A stretch of 5,226 nt of DNA from CAZAJT01 sp964485585 (GCA_964485585.1 CAZAJT010000058.1:1-5226); one strand, 5' to 3'. Positions 1-5,077 are shown, counted from the stretch's first letter. Notes: generated by a model from the sequence alone, not told the origin. Numbers and translations are program-made.

Positions 1-96
1 AACTTGGTGCTTGGTAATTGGAATTTATAGTATTTGAATTTGTTTCGTGCTTCGAATTTCTCTTGTTATACGTTACAAGTTACCCGTTACATAATT
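1..96. repeat. Degenerate AT-rich intergenic repeat upstream of dCMP deaminase
   Basis: No gene is supported here. The stretch is built of near-repeats: GTGCTTGGTAATTGGAATTT and later GTGCTTCGAATTTC, with TAGTATTTGAATTT at 28-41 resembling the TAGTATTTAGAATTT units in the 3395-3476 spacer. At 65-83 lies a 19-nt segment that recurs inverted at 5094-5112 with one mismatch. An open frame runs from 34 through this region into the deaminase, but it has only a TTG start and the extra residues resemble no part of a deaminase, so I treat it as non-coding. No convincing -35/-10 pair or ribosome binding site is visible before the ATG at 97. Confidence 0.5.
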
Positions 97-567
97 ATGA
101 CCACTGTAAGAAAAAGGCCATCATGGGATGAATATTTTATGAATCTTGCGCATGTGGTAAAAGAGCGTTCAGCGTGTCTGCGGATGGATGTTGGTGTTGT
201 GGTAGTAAAAGACAAACGCATTATTGCAACCGGATATAACGGAACGCCGATTGGTATAAAAAACTGTTCTGAAGGAGGATGCGGACGGTGTAAAGATCGT
301 GCACAGCATAAATTACAGAAAGGTGAACGGAAAGATCTCTGCATTTGTCTGCATTCAGAACAGAATGCGCTTTTGCAGTCTGCGTATCATGGGATGTCTA
401 CGAAAGGTGCAGCGATGTACTCTACCGTTTCTCCCTGTCTCCAGTGTGCGAAAGCAATCGTCAATAGCGGTGTTACTGAGGTAGTGTATGAAGGGGAGCA
501 TTCGGATGATTTAGGGATACAACTGTTGATTTCAGCGGGAATCAAAGTTAGAAAACATAATCAGTAA
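97..567 (+). CDS. Deoxycytidylate (dCMP) deaminase
   Basis: This 156-residue cytosolic enzyme should convert dCMP to dUMP and ammonia, feeding dTMP synthesis. It has the zinc-dependent cytidine/deoxycytidylate deaminase signature: HSEQN at residues 86-90 (zinc ligand His86, catalytic Glu88) and PCLQC at 113-117 (zinc ligands Cys114 and Cys117). The N-terminal half carries the family pattern of SACLR near 26-29, a VGVVVVKD strand, then GYNGTP at 46-51. A Cys-rich insert (Cys57, Cys62, Cys65) precedes the active site, as in the ComEB/T4-type dCMP deaminases that hold a second metal. Length fits the family. The start is the ATG at 97, since it is the only ATG upstream of the conserved domain and leaves the repeat-like leader untranslated. 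The TAA stop is followed directly by the leader of the next gene, so co-transcription is possible. An allosteric dCTP/dTTP site, known in some family members, cannot be judged from sequence alone. Confidence 0.93.
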   Translation: MTTVRKRPSWDEYFMNLAHVVKERSACLRMDVGVVVVKDKRIIATGYNGTPIGIKNCSEGGCGRCKDRAQHKLQKGERKDLCICLHSEQNALLQSAYHGMSTKGAAMYSTVSPCLQCAKAIVNSGVTEVVYEGEHSDDLGIQLLISAGIKVRKHNQ

Positions 568-604
568 TTGTTGATCTTCTGTATGTTTATTGATGGAGTT
601 CGTC

Positions 605-671
605 GCGAGTCCTTTGTCAAAACGCTTGTCGGCACATTGCCCGACAATACGCGTTTTGTCCCAGGACTCGC
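605..671. repeat. 67-nt imperfect palindrome in the leader of the hydrolase gene
   Basis: Three stacked stems are visible: GCGAGTCC (605-612) with GGACTCGC (664-671); CAAAACGC (618-625) with GCGTTTTG (651-658); and TTGTCGG (626-632) with CCGACAA (641-647), closing an 8-nt loop. The stems are interrupted by a small internal loop and a TAC bulge at 648-650. There is no U-run, so it does not look like an intrinsic terminator. The segment is open in the hydrolase frame and also on the opposite strand. I infer a dispersed palindromic element that lies in the untranslated leader or adds an N-terminal extension. No second copy lies in this window. Confidence 0.7.
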
Positions 672-708
672 TCGTTTACTTTCTCCACTCGCGCCACCCA
701 TTGTTAAA

Positions 709-2385
709 ATGTTACTTATCGTTGCATTGGTGTTTGTTACTCCTCCAGTCTTAGGAAGTGAACACGATCTCAAAAAGAACAATAAATTCGGTATTCATTT
801 ATTACAACCAAGTGATGGAGACATACAGAAAGCTGCAGAATTAGTAAATGGGAGTGGCGGAAAGTGGGGATATGTCACTCTCGTGATTCAGGAAAATGAT
901 CGCGATGTGCGAAGATGGCAGGATTTATTTGATGAACTGCGCAAATATAACCTGATACCGATTGTTCGTATCGCAACCAATCCCGAAGGAGCAAACTGGC
1001 GCAGACCAAACCCTGAGGATGTTGCCGGCTGGGTGCATTTTCTTGATTCTTTGAACTGGGTGGTGAAAAACAGATATATTATTCTCTTTAACGAAATAAA
1101 CCATGCGTCTGAGTGGGGCGGAAATGTAGATGCGCAAGGATATGCGGAGATGGCCAAGTTATTTGCACAAAAATTGAGAGAGAAAAACCCTGATTTTTTC
1201 ATTATGCTTGGCGGATTAGATGCTTCTGCACCGTCAAGACTGCCATTATATGAAGACTCCGGCATTTATTTGCGAAAAGTGATCGAAAAGATTAGCGTTG
1301 ACGATTTTAATCGGTTGTTTTCCGGACTATCCTCTCATTCTTATCCCAATCCGGCATTTGCCGGTTCGCCTTACGCGAGTGGGAAGGGAACTGTGCGCAC
1401 ATACGCATGGGAGCTCGATCTACTCAAAAGTATCGGCGTCAAAGATCTTCCGGTGTTTATTACCGAAACCGGTTGGCACGCGGGAAATGTTACGCGAGAG
1501 CAGATTGCCGCCTACTTTAAGACAGTGTATGAAGAAGTGTGGTTACCGGATAACAGAGTTGTTGCGGTAACACCATTTGTATTAAATTATGAAGGGGAAC
1601 CGTTCATTCATTTTTCCTGGGCAGTACCGGGAAATGGTGATTATTATCCCCAGTATACAGTGGTGGAAAATATACCGAAAGAAGAGGGAGATCCTCCTAT
1701 TGTAGAGCGTGGTTCAATGGACGTCGAGTTTCCGAGAGAGATGGTAGTGCAATCCTCTTACCGGCTGCGTGTTTTTTTACAGAACTCCGGACAAGCTATT
1801 TGGAGTAATAATAATGGATATTCCGTGGTATTGAATGGAGCGCCGGATCTTAATGTGGTCGCTTCTTATCTCTATCCCATTGAACCAAACGCAAGCGGCT
1901 TTATTGATCTTCTTATAAAGACTGGCACTAAAGCTGCATCCGGCATCACTCAGATACGACTGATGAGGGGAAAAGATGTAGCGCTTGAAACCGATGCGTG
2001 GAATTTTCAGATTGTACCATTTCCTCAGCTTCTATTTCAGACAAGTTACTATCCAAAATTGAGGGTAAATGCCGATAACATTGAGATACAAGTGTTTGAT
2101 CCGGATGAAAATCTTGTGTACAAACAAACGAATGTGAAGATAAAAGAGGGGAGAGGAATGCTGGATTCGGTGCCAAATGTAGTGGTGGGGCGGCGATACC
2201 GGATCGTTGTCTTGCGACAATATTACCTACCGCGTCAAAATCATATCGTTATACGGAGAGGACTCAACAAGATCGGGTTTCCCATTATGTTTCCACTGGA
2301 TTTCAACAAGGATGGAACATTTGACGTGAGAGATATTGGTGCTGTGTTTGGGGATCTGAAGGTGATGAGGTTATTAATACCGTAA
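709..2385 (+). CDS. Secreted clan GH-A glycoside-hydrolase-like protein with half dockerin
   Basis: From the ATG at 709 the product is 558 aa. Residues 1-16 form a hydrophobic signal peptide (MLLIVALVFVTPPVLG), so export is likely. Residues about 25-320 read as a (beta/alpha)8 barrel: IILFNEINH holds the likely acid/base Glu129 after strand 4, SHSY includes His210, and VFITETGW holds the likely nucleophile Glu253 after strand 7. This is the clan GH-A layout (GH5/GH39-like), but the exact family and substrate are not recognisable. Residues about 335-435 look like an Ig-like sandwich (LQNSGQAIW, as in NBR1-type domains), followed by a second beta domain. DFNKDGTFDVRD at 531-542 matches one dockerin/EF-hand calcium loop (Asp531, Asn533, Asp535, Asp542), but the second repeat is missing and the protein stops 16 residues later. 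The start is uncertain: the frame is open back to 568 with an ATG at 583, but that adds only the palindrome-encoded peptide. An ATT at 700 would supply the missing basic residue (Lys) of the signal peptide. The stop codon lies within the IS target duplication. Confidence 0.75.
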   Translation: MLLIVALVFVTPPVLGSEHDLKKNNKFGIHLLQPSDGDIQKAAELVNGSGGKWGYVTLVIQENDRDVRRWQDLFDELRKYNLIPIVRIATNPEGANWRRPNPEDVAGWVHFLDSLNWVVKNRYIILFNEINHASEWGGNVDAQGYAEMAKLFAQKLREKNPDFFIMLGGLDASAPSRLPLYEDSGIYLRKVIEKISVDDFNRLFSGLSSHSYPNPAFAGSPYASGKGTVRTYAWELDLLKSIGVKDLPVFITETGWHAGNVTREQIAAYFKTVYEEVWLPDNRVVAVTPFVLNYEGEPFIHFSWAVPGNGDYYPQYTVVENIPKEEGDPPIVERGSMDVEFPREMVVQSSYRLRVFLQNSGQAIWSNNNGYSVVLNGAPDLNVVASYLYPIEPNASGFIDLLIKTGTKAASGITQIRLMRGKDVALETDAWNFQIVPFPQLLFQTSYYPKLRVNADNIEIQVFDPDENLVYKQTNVKIKEGRGMLDSVPNVVVGRRYRIVVLRQYYLPRQNHIVIRRGLNKIGFPIMFPLDFNKDGTFDVRDIGAVFGDLKVMRLLIP

Positions 2386-2386
2386 G
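2381..2386. repeat. Left target-site duplication of the IS (CGTAAG)
   Basis: CGTAAG directly precedes the TGT end of the element and is repeated exactly at 3391-3396, directly after its ACA end. The TAA stop codon of the hydrolase gene (2383-2385) is inside it, so the insertion did not change that protein's reading frame. Confidence 0.88.
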
Positions 2387-2410
2387 TGTTTAGTAACGAT
2401 ACGTTATGGA
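2387..2410 (+). repeat. Left terminal inverted repeat of the IS
   Basis: It matches the reverse complement of 3367-3390 at 21 of 24 positions. The shared core is TAACGATACGTT (2394-2405), followed by a shared TGGA. It is the expected transposase binding site and may overlap the transposase promoter: a -10-like TAAAAT lies just inside at 2414-2419. A small stem, TGGAT (2407-2411) with ATCCA (2420-2424), encloses that hexamer shortly before the ATG. Confidence 0.88.
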
Positions 2411-2428
2411 TGATAAAATATCCAGCGT

Positions 2429-3388
2429 ATGTTACAAAAATTACATAAGAACGCTAAGACTAATTATCACATACGGCAATATATTAAATTAAGCAATAAA
2501 CCGTTTAATAATTTAGCTCAAGAGCTTAATCTTAACGTTAAAACTGTCCGTAAATGGAAAAGCAGAGATTATTTGTCAGATAAATCATCTAAACCTATTC
2601 GTTTACGAACAACTTTAACGTCATATCAAGAAGACTTGATTGTATATGAGCGCAAGGCTCATAAAAAAACGCTCTTTGAAATTTGGGACACATTGGATAA
2701 AGTCATTCCTAATCTTTATCCGATGAAAATCTATCGGGTTCTTGATCGATGGGGATTATCAATATTACCCAAAGAACTCGCCGAGGCTGATAGGCTTGTT
2801 AAAAGATTCAGGAAATATACCATTGGATATTTACACATAGATTTAATCTACACCCCTAAATTTGTACTTTTTGACGGAACTAAGAAACGTTGGTATGTAT
2901 TTACCTGCATAGATCGAGTATCGAAGCTTGCCTATGTCTGGTTAACCGACAGGAAAACCCAGTACATGGGGAAAACATTCATGCGTAGGGTAATTGGATA
3001 TTATCCTTACAAGATACATTACGTTTTAACGGACAATGGAGGAGAGTTTTCTTTTAACTTTATGAGAAAAGAAAAAAGACCTAAAAAAAGGGGTCATTCT
3101 TTCGGTAAAGTTTGCAGGGAAAACAAAATCCAACACAGAACTATTAAGTTCAATCATCCTTGGACAAATGGCATGGTTGAACGCTTTAACCAAAAGATTA
3201 AAACCAATGTTATGAGACGCTACTTATTTCAAAATGTCAAAGAGCTCGAACTTAAACTGATTCTCTATGTTAACCGTTATAATTTTGAATTAAAATTACA
3301 ACAGTTAAATAGAAAATCACCGGTTGAATACTTAGTGGAACGTTTTACTAAACATTTAACCAAACGTCCACAACGTATCGTTAATTAA
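2429..3388 (+). CDS. IS481-family DDE transposase
   Basis: The 319-aa product moves the surrounding IS element. Residues about 27-47 form a helix-turn-helix (NNLAQELNLNVKTVRKWK) for binding the terminal repeats. A second helical part covers about 62-115, and an integrase-core (rve) domain runs from about 130 to 305. The catalytic triad is visible: Asp138 in HIDLIY, Asp202 in LTDNGGEF and Glu251 in TNGMVERFN. Length is usual for the family. The last two catalytic residues are 48 residues apart, longer than the classical 35, because of a Lys/Arg-rich stretch (about 213-223) before the final helix. No Shine-Dalgarno sequence precedes the ATG at 2429, which is the first ATG inside the element in this frame. 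The TAA stop falls within the right terminal repeat. No frameshift or internal stop is present, so the enzyme is probably functional. Confidence 0.93.
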   Translation: MLQKLHKNAKTNYHIRQYIKLSNKPFNNLAQELNLNVKTVRKWKSRDYLSDKSSKPIRLRTTLTSYQEDLIVYERKAHKKTLFEIWDTLDKVIPNLYPMKIYRVLDRWGLSILPKELAEADRLVKRFRKYTIGYLHIDLIYTPKFVLFDGTKKRWYVFTCIDRVSKLAYVWLTDRKTQYMGKTFMRRVIGYYPYKIHYVLTDNGGEFSFNFMRKEKRPKKRGHSFGKVCRENKIQHRTIKFNHPWTNGMVERFNQKIKTNVMRRYLFQNVKELELKLILYVNRYNFELKLQQLNRKSPVEYLVERFTKHLTKRPQRIVN

Positions 3389-3390
3389 CA
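3367..3390 (-). repeat. Right terminal inverted repeat of the IS
   Basis: This is the partner of 2387-2410, ending in ACA. It overlaps the last codons and the TAA stop (3386-3388) of the transposase gene, as in compact insertion sequences. Confidence 0.88.
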
Positions 3391-3396
3391 CGTAAG
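3391..3396. repeat. Right target-site duplication of the IS (CGTAAG)
   Basis: This is an exact copy of 2381-2386. Removing the IS and one copy restores an empty site in which the hydrolase stop codon is followed at once by the AT-rich inverted repeat of 3395-3476. Confidence 0.88.
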
Positions 3397-3476
3397 TATT
3401 TAGAATATAGTATTTAGGGAACATATAGAGAGTCAACCTGTTTGTCCTAAATTCTAAATACTAGATACTAAATACT
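3395..3476. terminator. AT-rich inverted repeat between convergent genes, possible bidirectional terminator
   Basis: The arms 3395-3417 and 3454-3476 are complementary at 21 of 23 positions, and each contains AGTATTTAG-type units twice. The 36-nt loop is 3418-3453. The hairpin lies between genes converging from both sides, where a shared terminator would be expected, but it has no GC-rich stem with a U-run, so termination is only inferred. The right arm contains the TAG stop of rpe (3468-3470). Similar units occur at 28-41, so it may instead be one copy of a genome-wide intergenic repeat. Confidence 0.5.
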
Positions 3477-4229
3477 CTTCATCAATCTCTCCTCAAGATA
3501 TTTCACTCTTTCCTCCAAATTCTCTGCCTTTGTCAGGAAACTGCCGACCCCTAAATAATCCGGTGGAAATTCAATACTGAGAATATCCTCTAATATTTTT
3601 TTATTTACACCGCCGTCTAGGTAAGTTTTAACCTTATAGTTAATACGTTTTACTTGATTAAATTTATTGAGCAGTTCTTTGATAAAAGGCTTACCCTGAA
3701 ATCCGGGTTCTATTGTCATTATTTGGATATGTTCGATTTCAGATGAGTCGTATTTTGACATTATAGTTTCTATAGTTTCTTCAGGGTTGATAACCAATCC
3801 GAAGGAAAATATAGGATATTTCGTTTTAAGATTTTCAAGGTCGGGGTTACGGGCGGCATGGATAAAGACGACATTAATTTTTATAAGTTGGGATAAGCTT
3901 TGTAATTTTTGTAGTTCTGCTTCAAAATCGTTTACCATTAAATGAAAGTCAAATATTGAGTTCACCGTTGATGGATCCCGTCCTCGCATCCTCCCAACAA
4001 GTGCTCCCCCCCGAATCGGAGGGTGCGCCCTTGTTGGGAGCCCCTCCGCTCGGACACCCATCAACGGAGAAAAAATCGACACGATTTCATTTATTTGCAA
4101 TGTAGTGTTTGGGACGAATTTGCCGTCGGCGACATCAATCTGGAAACGGTGGTAGTATCGGGAGAAAGCGGTATATTGCGAAATAAATTCCTCTTTTGTG
4201 TAGGTGAGGAGAGTGGGGATTACTTGCAT
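3468..4229 (-). CDS. rpe: Ribulose-phosphate 3-epimerase homologue with in-frame palindromic insert
   Basis: The 253-aa product resembles the TIM-barrel epimerase that interconverts ribulose 5-phosphate and xylulose 5-phosphate. Family landmarks in order: IPTLL (4-8, strand 1), FQIDVADGKFVPN (29-41), DFHLMV (94-99), EPGFQGKPF (174-182), YLDGGV (203-208) and GVGSF (227-231). Metal or catalytic positions kept are Asp32, His96 and Asp205. The His of the usual HxD motif is replaced by Gln30, and the Ser of the usual PSIL by Thr6, so activity or specificity may differ. Residues 56-87 are a Gly/Arg/Pro-rich insert with no counterpart in E. coli Rpe. Removing these 32 codons gives 221 aa, the normal length, and restores an 18-residue loop equal in length to that of E. 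coli. The ATG at 4229 follows a TATAAT by 6 nt, suggesting a leaderless transcript. The stop codon lies in the AT-rich inverted repeat. A related sugar-phosphate epimerase is the main alternative. Confidence 0.85.
   Translation of the reverse strand: MQVIPTLLTYTKEEFISQYTAFSRYYHRFQIDVADGKFVPNTTLQINEIVSIFSPLMGVRAEGLPTRAHPPIRGGALVGRMRGRDPSTVNSIFDFHLMVNDFEAELQKLQSLSQLIKINVVFIHAARNPDLENLKTKYPIFSFGLVINPEETIETIMSKYDSSEIEHIQIMTIEPGFQGKPFIKELLNKFNQVKRINYKVKTYLDGGVNKKILEDILSIEFPPDYLGVGSFLTKAENLEERVKYLEERLMKSI
3965..4067. repeat. GC-rich palindromic element inserted in frame in rpe
   Basis: The outer arms CCGTTGATGG (3965-3974) and CCATCAACGG (4058-4067) are perfect 10-bp complements. The inner arms CTCCCAACAAG (3991-4001) and CTTGTTGGGAG (4030-4040) are perfect 11-bp complements. 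The centre can fold further around CCG AAT CGG (4011-4019). It is far richer in GC than the rest of the gene. By comparison with the normal Rpe length, the inserted part is 3969-4064, exactly 96 bp, which keeps the frame. It maps to the loop between helix 2 and strand 3, where an added peptide could be tolerated. This resembles the Rickettsia palindromic elements, which also sit in frame inside genes, but no kinship is claimed. Confidence 0.8.
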
Positions 4230-4235
4230 GTTATT

Positions 4236-4241
4236 ATTATA
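4236..4241 (-). promoter_or_regulatory. -10 element of rpe (TATAAT)
   Basis: On the minus strand a perfect TATAAT ends 6 nt before the rpe ATG, which places the expected transcription start at or next to the start codon. No recognisable -35 hexamer lies 16-18 nt upstream and there is no ribosome binding site. The region is AT-rich, so chance is a real possibility. Confidence 0.4.
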
Positions 4242-4278
4242 CTGATCCTCGATCCTAGATGCTAGATCTCAGATAATT

Positions 4279-4303
4279 GTCATGCTGAACTCGTTTCAGC
4301 ATC
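4279..4303 (+). repeat. GTCAT stem-loop repeat, unit A
   Basis: GTC is followed by an 8-bp perfect stem, ATGCTGAA (4282-4289) with TTCAGCAT (4295-4302), a 5-nt loop and a closing C. It has the same frame as units B, C and D but a different stem sequence. Confidence 0.75.
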
Positions 4304-4313
4304 TTTCAATACT

Positions 4314-4338
4314 GTCATCCCGCACGCGATGCGGGATC
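4314..4338 (+). repeat. GTCAT stem-loop repeat, unit B
   Basis: GTC, then an 8-bp perfect stem, ATCCCGCA (4317-4324) with TGCGGGAT (4330-4337), a 5-nt loop and a closing C. It lies 10 nt after unit A in the same orientation and faces unit C. Confidence 0.75.
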
Positions 4339-4346
4339 CAGTTCTA

Positions 4347-4370
4347 GATTCCTGCTTTCGCAGGAATGAC
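4347..4370 (-). repeat. GTCAT stem-loop repeat, unit C
   Basis: Read on the minus strand it is GTC, stem ATTCCTGC with GCAGGAAT, a GAAA loop and a closing C. On the plus strand the arms are 4348-4355 and 4360-4367. It lies 8 nt from unit B, head to head, so the pair has GTCAT...ATGAC ends. Confidence 0.75.
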
Positions 4371-4378
4371 GAAGGGAA

Positions 4379-4403
4379 GATCCCGAAATAAATTCGGGAT
4401 GAC
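4379..4403 (-). repeat. GTCAT stem-loop repeat, unit D
   Basis: Read on the minus strand it is GTC, stem ATCCCGAA with TTCGGGAT, a 5-nt loop and a closing C. On the plus strand the arms are 4380-4387 and 4393-4400. It lies 8 nt after unit C in the same orientation. Together with unit A it gives the whole cluster inverted outer ends (AATTGTCAT and ATGACAAAT). Confidence 0.75.
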
Positions 4404-4477
4404 AAATGTTTTATCGAGGATCCAAGATCTAATAGTGTTCTGTGGAAATTCGTCAGTAATCCGTAGGAATCTTTTGT

Positions 4478-4483
4478 TAGAAT
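4478..4483 (+). promoter_or_regulatory. -10-like element of the methyltransferase gene (TAGAAT)
   Basis: TAGAAT differs from TATAAT at one position and ends 6 nt before the ATG at 4490, the same spacing as at rpe. No -35 hexamer or Shine-Dalgarno sequence is convincing. A leaderless transcript is inferred. Confidence 0.35.
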
Positions 4484-4489
4484 AAAAAT

Positions 4490-5077
4490 ATGCTTGATCT
4501 CGAGACGGCAAAGAAATTGTTTACCACACTCTACAGTGATACGAATGGATATCTTATCTCCTCAGATGCGCGTAATAAGCTGCATTACCATGACAAAGCC
4601 CATACCTACGGAGAAATTGCGCCCGATTCTTTTTACCGCATTCTTTCGGAAGTTGAACCGCAGCCGGGAGAGGTGTTTTACGATCTGGGCTCTGGTACGG
4701 GCAAAGCGGTCGTACTCGCTGCGATGCTCTATGATTTTTCTCGGTGTGTTGGCATAGAGCTATTGAGGGAGCTGTGGGAGGCGGCAGAGCAAGTAAAAGC
4801 CCGTTATGAAAAAGAGATGCGACAGACTATTGAGTTTGTGAATAAGGATTTCCTTACGTGCGATCTATCAGACGCTGGTGTAGTATTTACCCACTCAACG
4901 TGTTTCTATGATGAGCTTTGGATTAAACTGCTGGAGAAGTTTCGCCAGCTTCCGGCGGGAGCGCGGGTGATAACGGTAACAAAGTCTGCGCTTGTCCCGT
5001 GGCTGGAACTTCTGAATTCAGCAGAATATCAAATGGGTTGGGGCCGCGCAACAGTCTATTTTTATAGGAAGGTGTAG
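4490..5077 (+). CDS. DOT1-like class I SAM-dependent methyltransferase
   Basis: The 195-aa cytosolic protein has the Rossmann-fold order of a class I methyltransferase with features typical of the DOT1 histone-lysine methyltransferase domain. YGEIAPD (40-46) resembles the DOT1 YGE motif ahead of the fold. VFYDLGSGTGKAVV (62-75) is motif I for S-adenosylmethionine. CVGIE (86-90) places the acidic ribose-binding Glu at the end of strand 2. KDFL (119-122) matches the DFL motif of DOT1. VVFTHSTCFYDEL (131-143) is the post-strand-4 segment, where DOT1 has a VxFxNNFxF pattern. A C-terminal hairpin (GWGRATVYFYRKV) ends the domain. The protein is the catalytic domain alone, without the long extensions of the eukaryotic enzymes. 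Nothing in the sequence names the substrate: a protein lysine is possible, as is a small molecule. The ATG follows a -10-like TAGAAT by 6 nt. The gene is divergent from rpe across a palindrome-rich spacer and ends in TAG just before repeat DNA. Confidence 0.82.
   Translation: MLDLETAKKLFTTLYSDTNGYLISSDARNKLHYHDKAHTYGEIAPDSFYRILSEVEPQPGEVFYDLGSGTGKAVVLAAMLYDFSRCVGIELLRELWEAAEQVKARYEKEMRQTIEFVNKDFLTCDLSDAGVVFTHSTCFYDELWIKLLEKFRQLPAGARVITVTKSALVPWLELLNSAEYQMGWGRATVYFYRKV

Larger units (their letters stand above)
2387..3390 (+). mobile_element. Complete IS481-type insertion sequence, 1004 bp
   Basis: The element runs from TGT to ACA, the usual ends of the IS481 family. It is bounded by 24-bp imperfect terminal inverted repeats (2387-2410 and 3367-3390, 21 of 24 matching) and flanked by a perfect 6-bp direct repeat. 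It carries one intact DDE transposase gene that fills nearly all of it and ends inside the right repeat. It is visibly more AT-rich than the hydrolase and methyltransferase genes. Intact ends, gene and duplication point to a recent, possibly still active insertion. It sits exactly between the stop codon of the hydrolase gene and the AT-rich inverted repeat that would otherwise follow it. Confidence 0.92.
4244..4422. repeat. Inverted 10-bp flanks around the palindrome cluster
   Basis: GATCCTCGAT (4244-4253) and ATCGAGGATC (4413-4422) are perfect inverted copies on either side of four small palindromes. TAGATCT (4263-4269) and AGATCTA (4425-4431) form a second pair, but not in nested order, so this is not a clean terminal-repeat transposon. 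The flanks look like degenerate GATCCT/AGATCT tandem units. No gene lies between 4230 and 4489, the divergent upstream region of rpe and the methyltransferase gene. Confidence 0.5.

Noticed and set aside
34..96. Longer dCMP deaminase start at TTG 34
   Set aside because: The added 21 residues come from repeat-like AT-rich DNA and match nothing in the family; ATG 97 starts directly before the conserved domain.
605..671. Intrinsic terminator of the dCMP deaminase gene
   Set aside because: The hairpin is long and interrupted and is not followed by a T-run; the next bases are CTCGCTCG-like.
568..708. Hydrolase starting at TTG 568 or ATG 583
   Set aside because: The extension encodes the palindromic element and would bury the signal peptide 42-47 residues inside the protein; ATG 709 is preferred, though not certain.
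561..782. A 73-aa minus-strand gene
   Set aside because: It is a by-product of the palindrome being open on both strands; it has no promoter, ribosome binding site or recognisable domain.
4023..4265. An 80-aa plus-strand gene opposite rpe
   Set aside because: It is antisense to a well-supported gene, begins inside the palindromic insert and runs into repeat DNA; no domain is visible.
4279..4403. Regularly spaced repeats suggesting a CRISPR array
   Set aside because: The units are inverted palindromes with differing stems and only 8-10 nt between them, not identical direct repeats with 25-40 nt spacers, and no cas gene is present.
4230..4489. Riboswitch or small RNA gene
   Set aside because: The stems are explained by the repeat family; no known aptamer core, tRNA or other conserved RNA pattern is recognisable.
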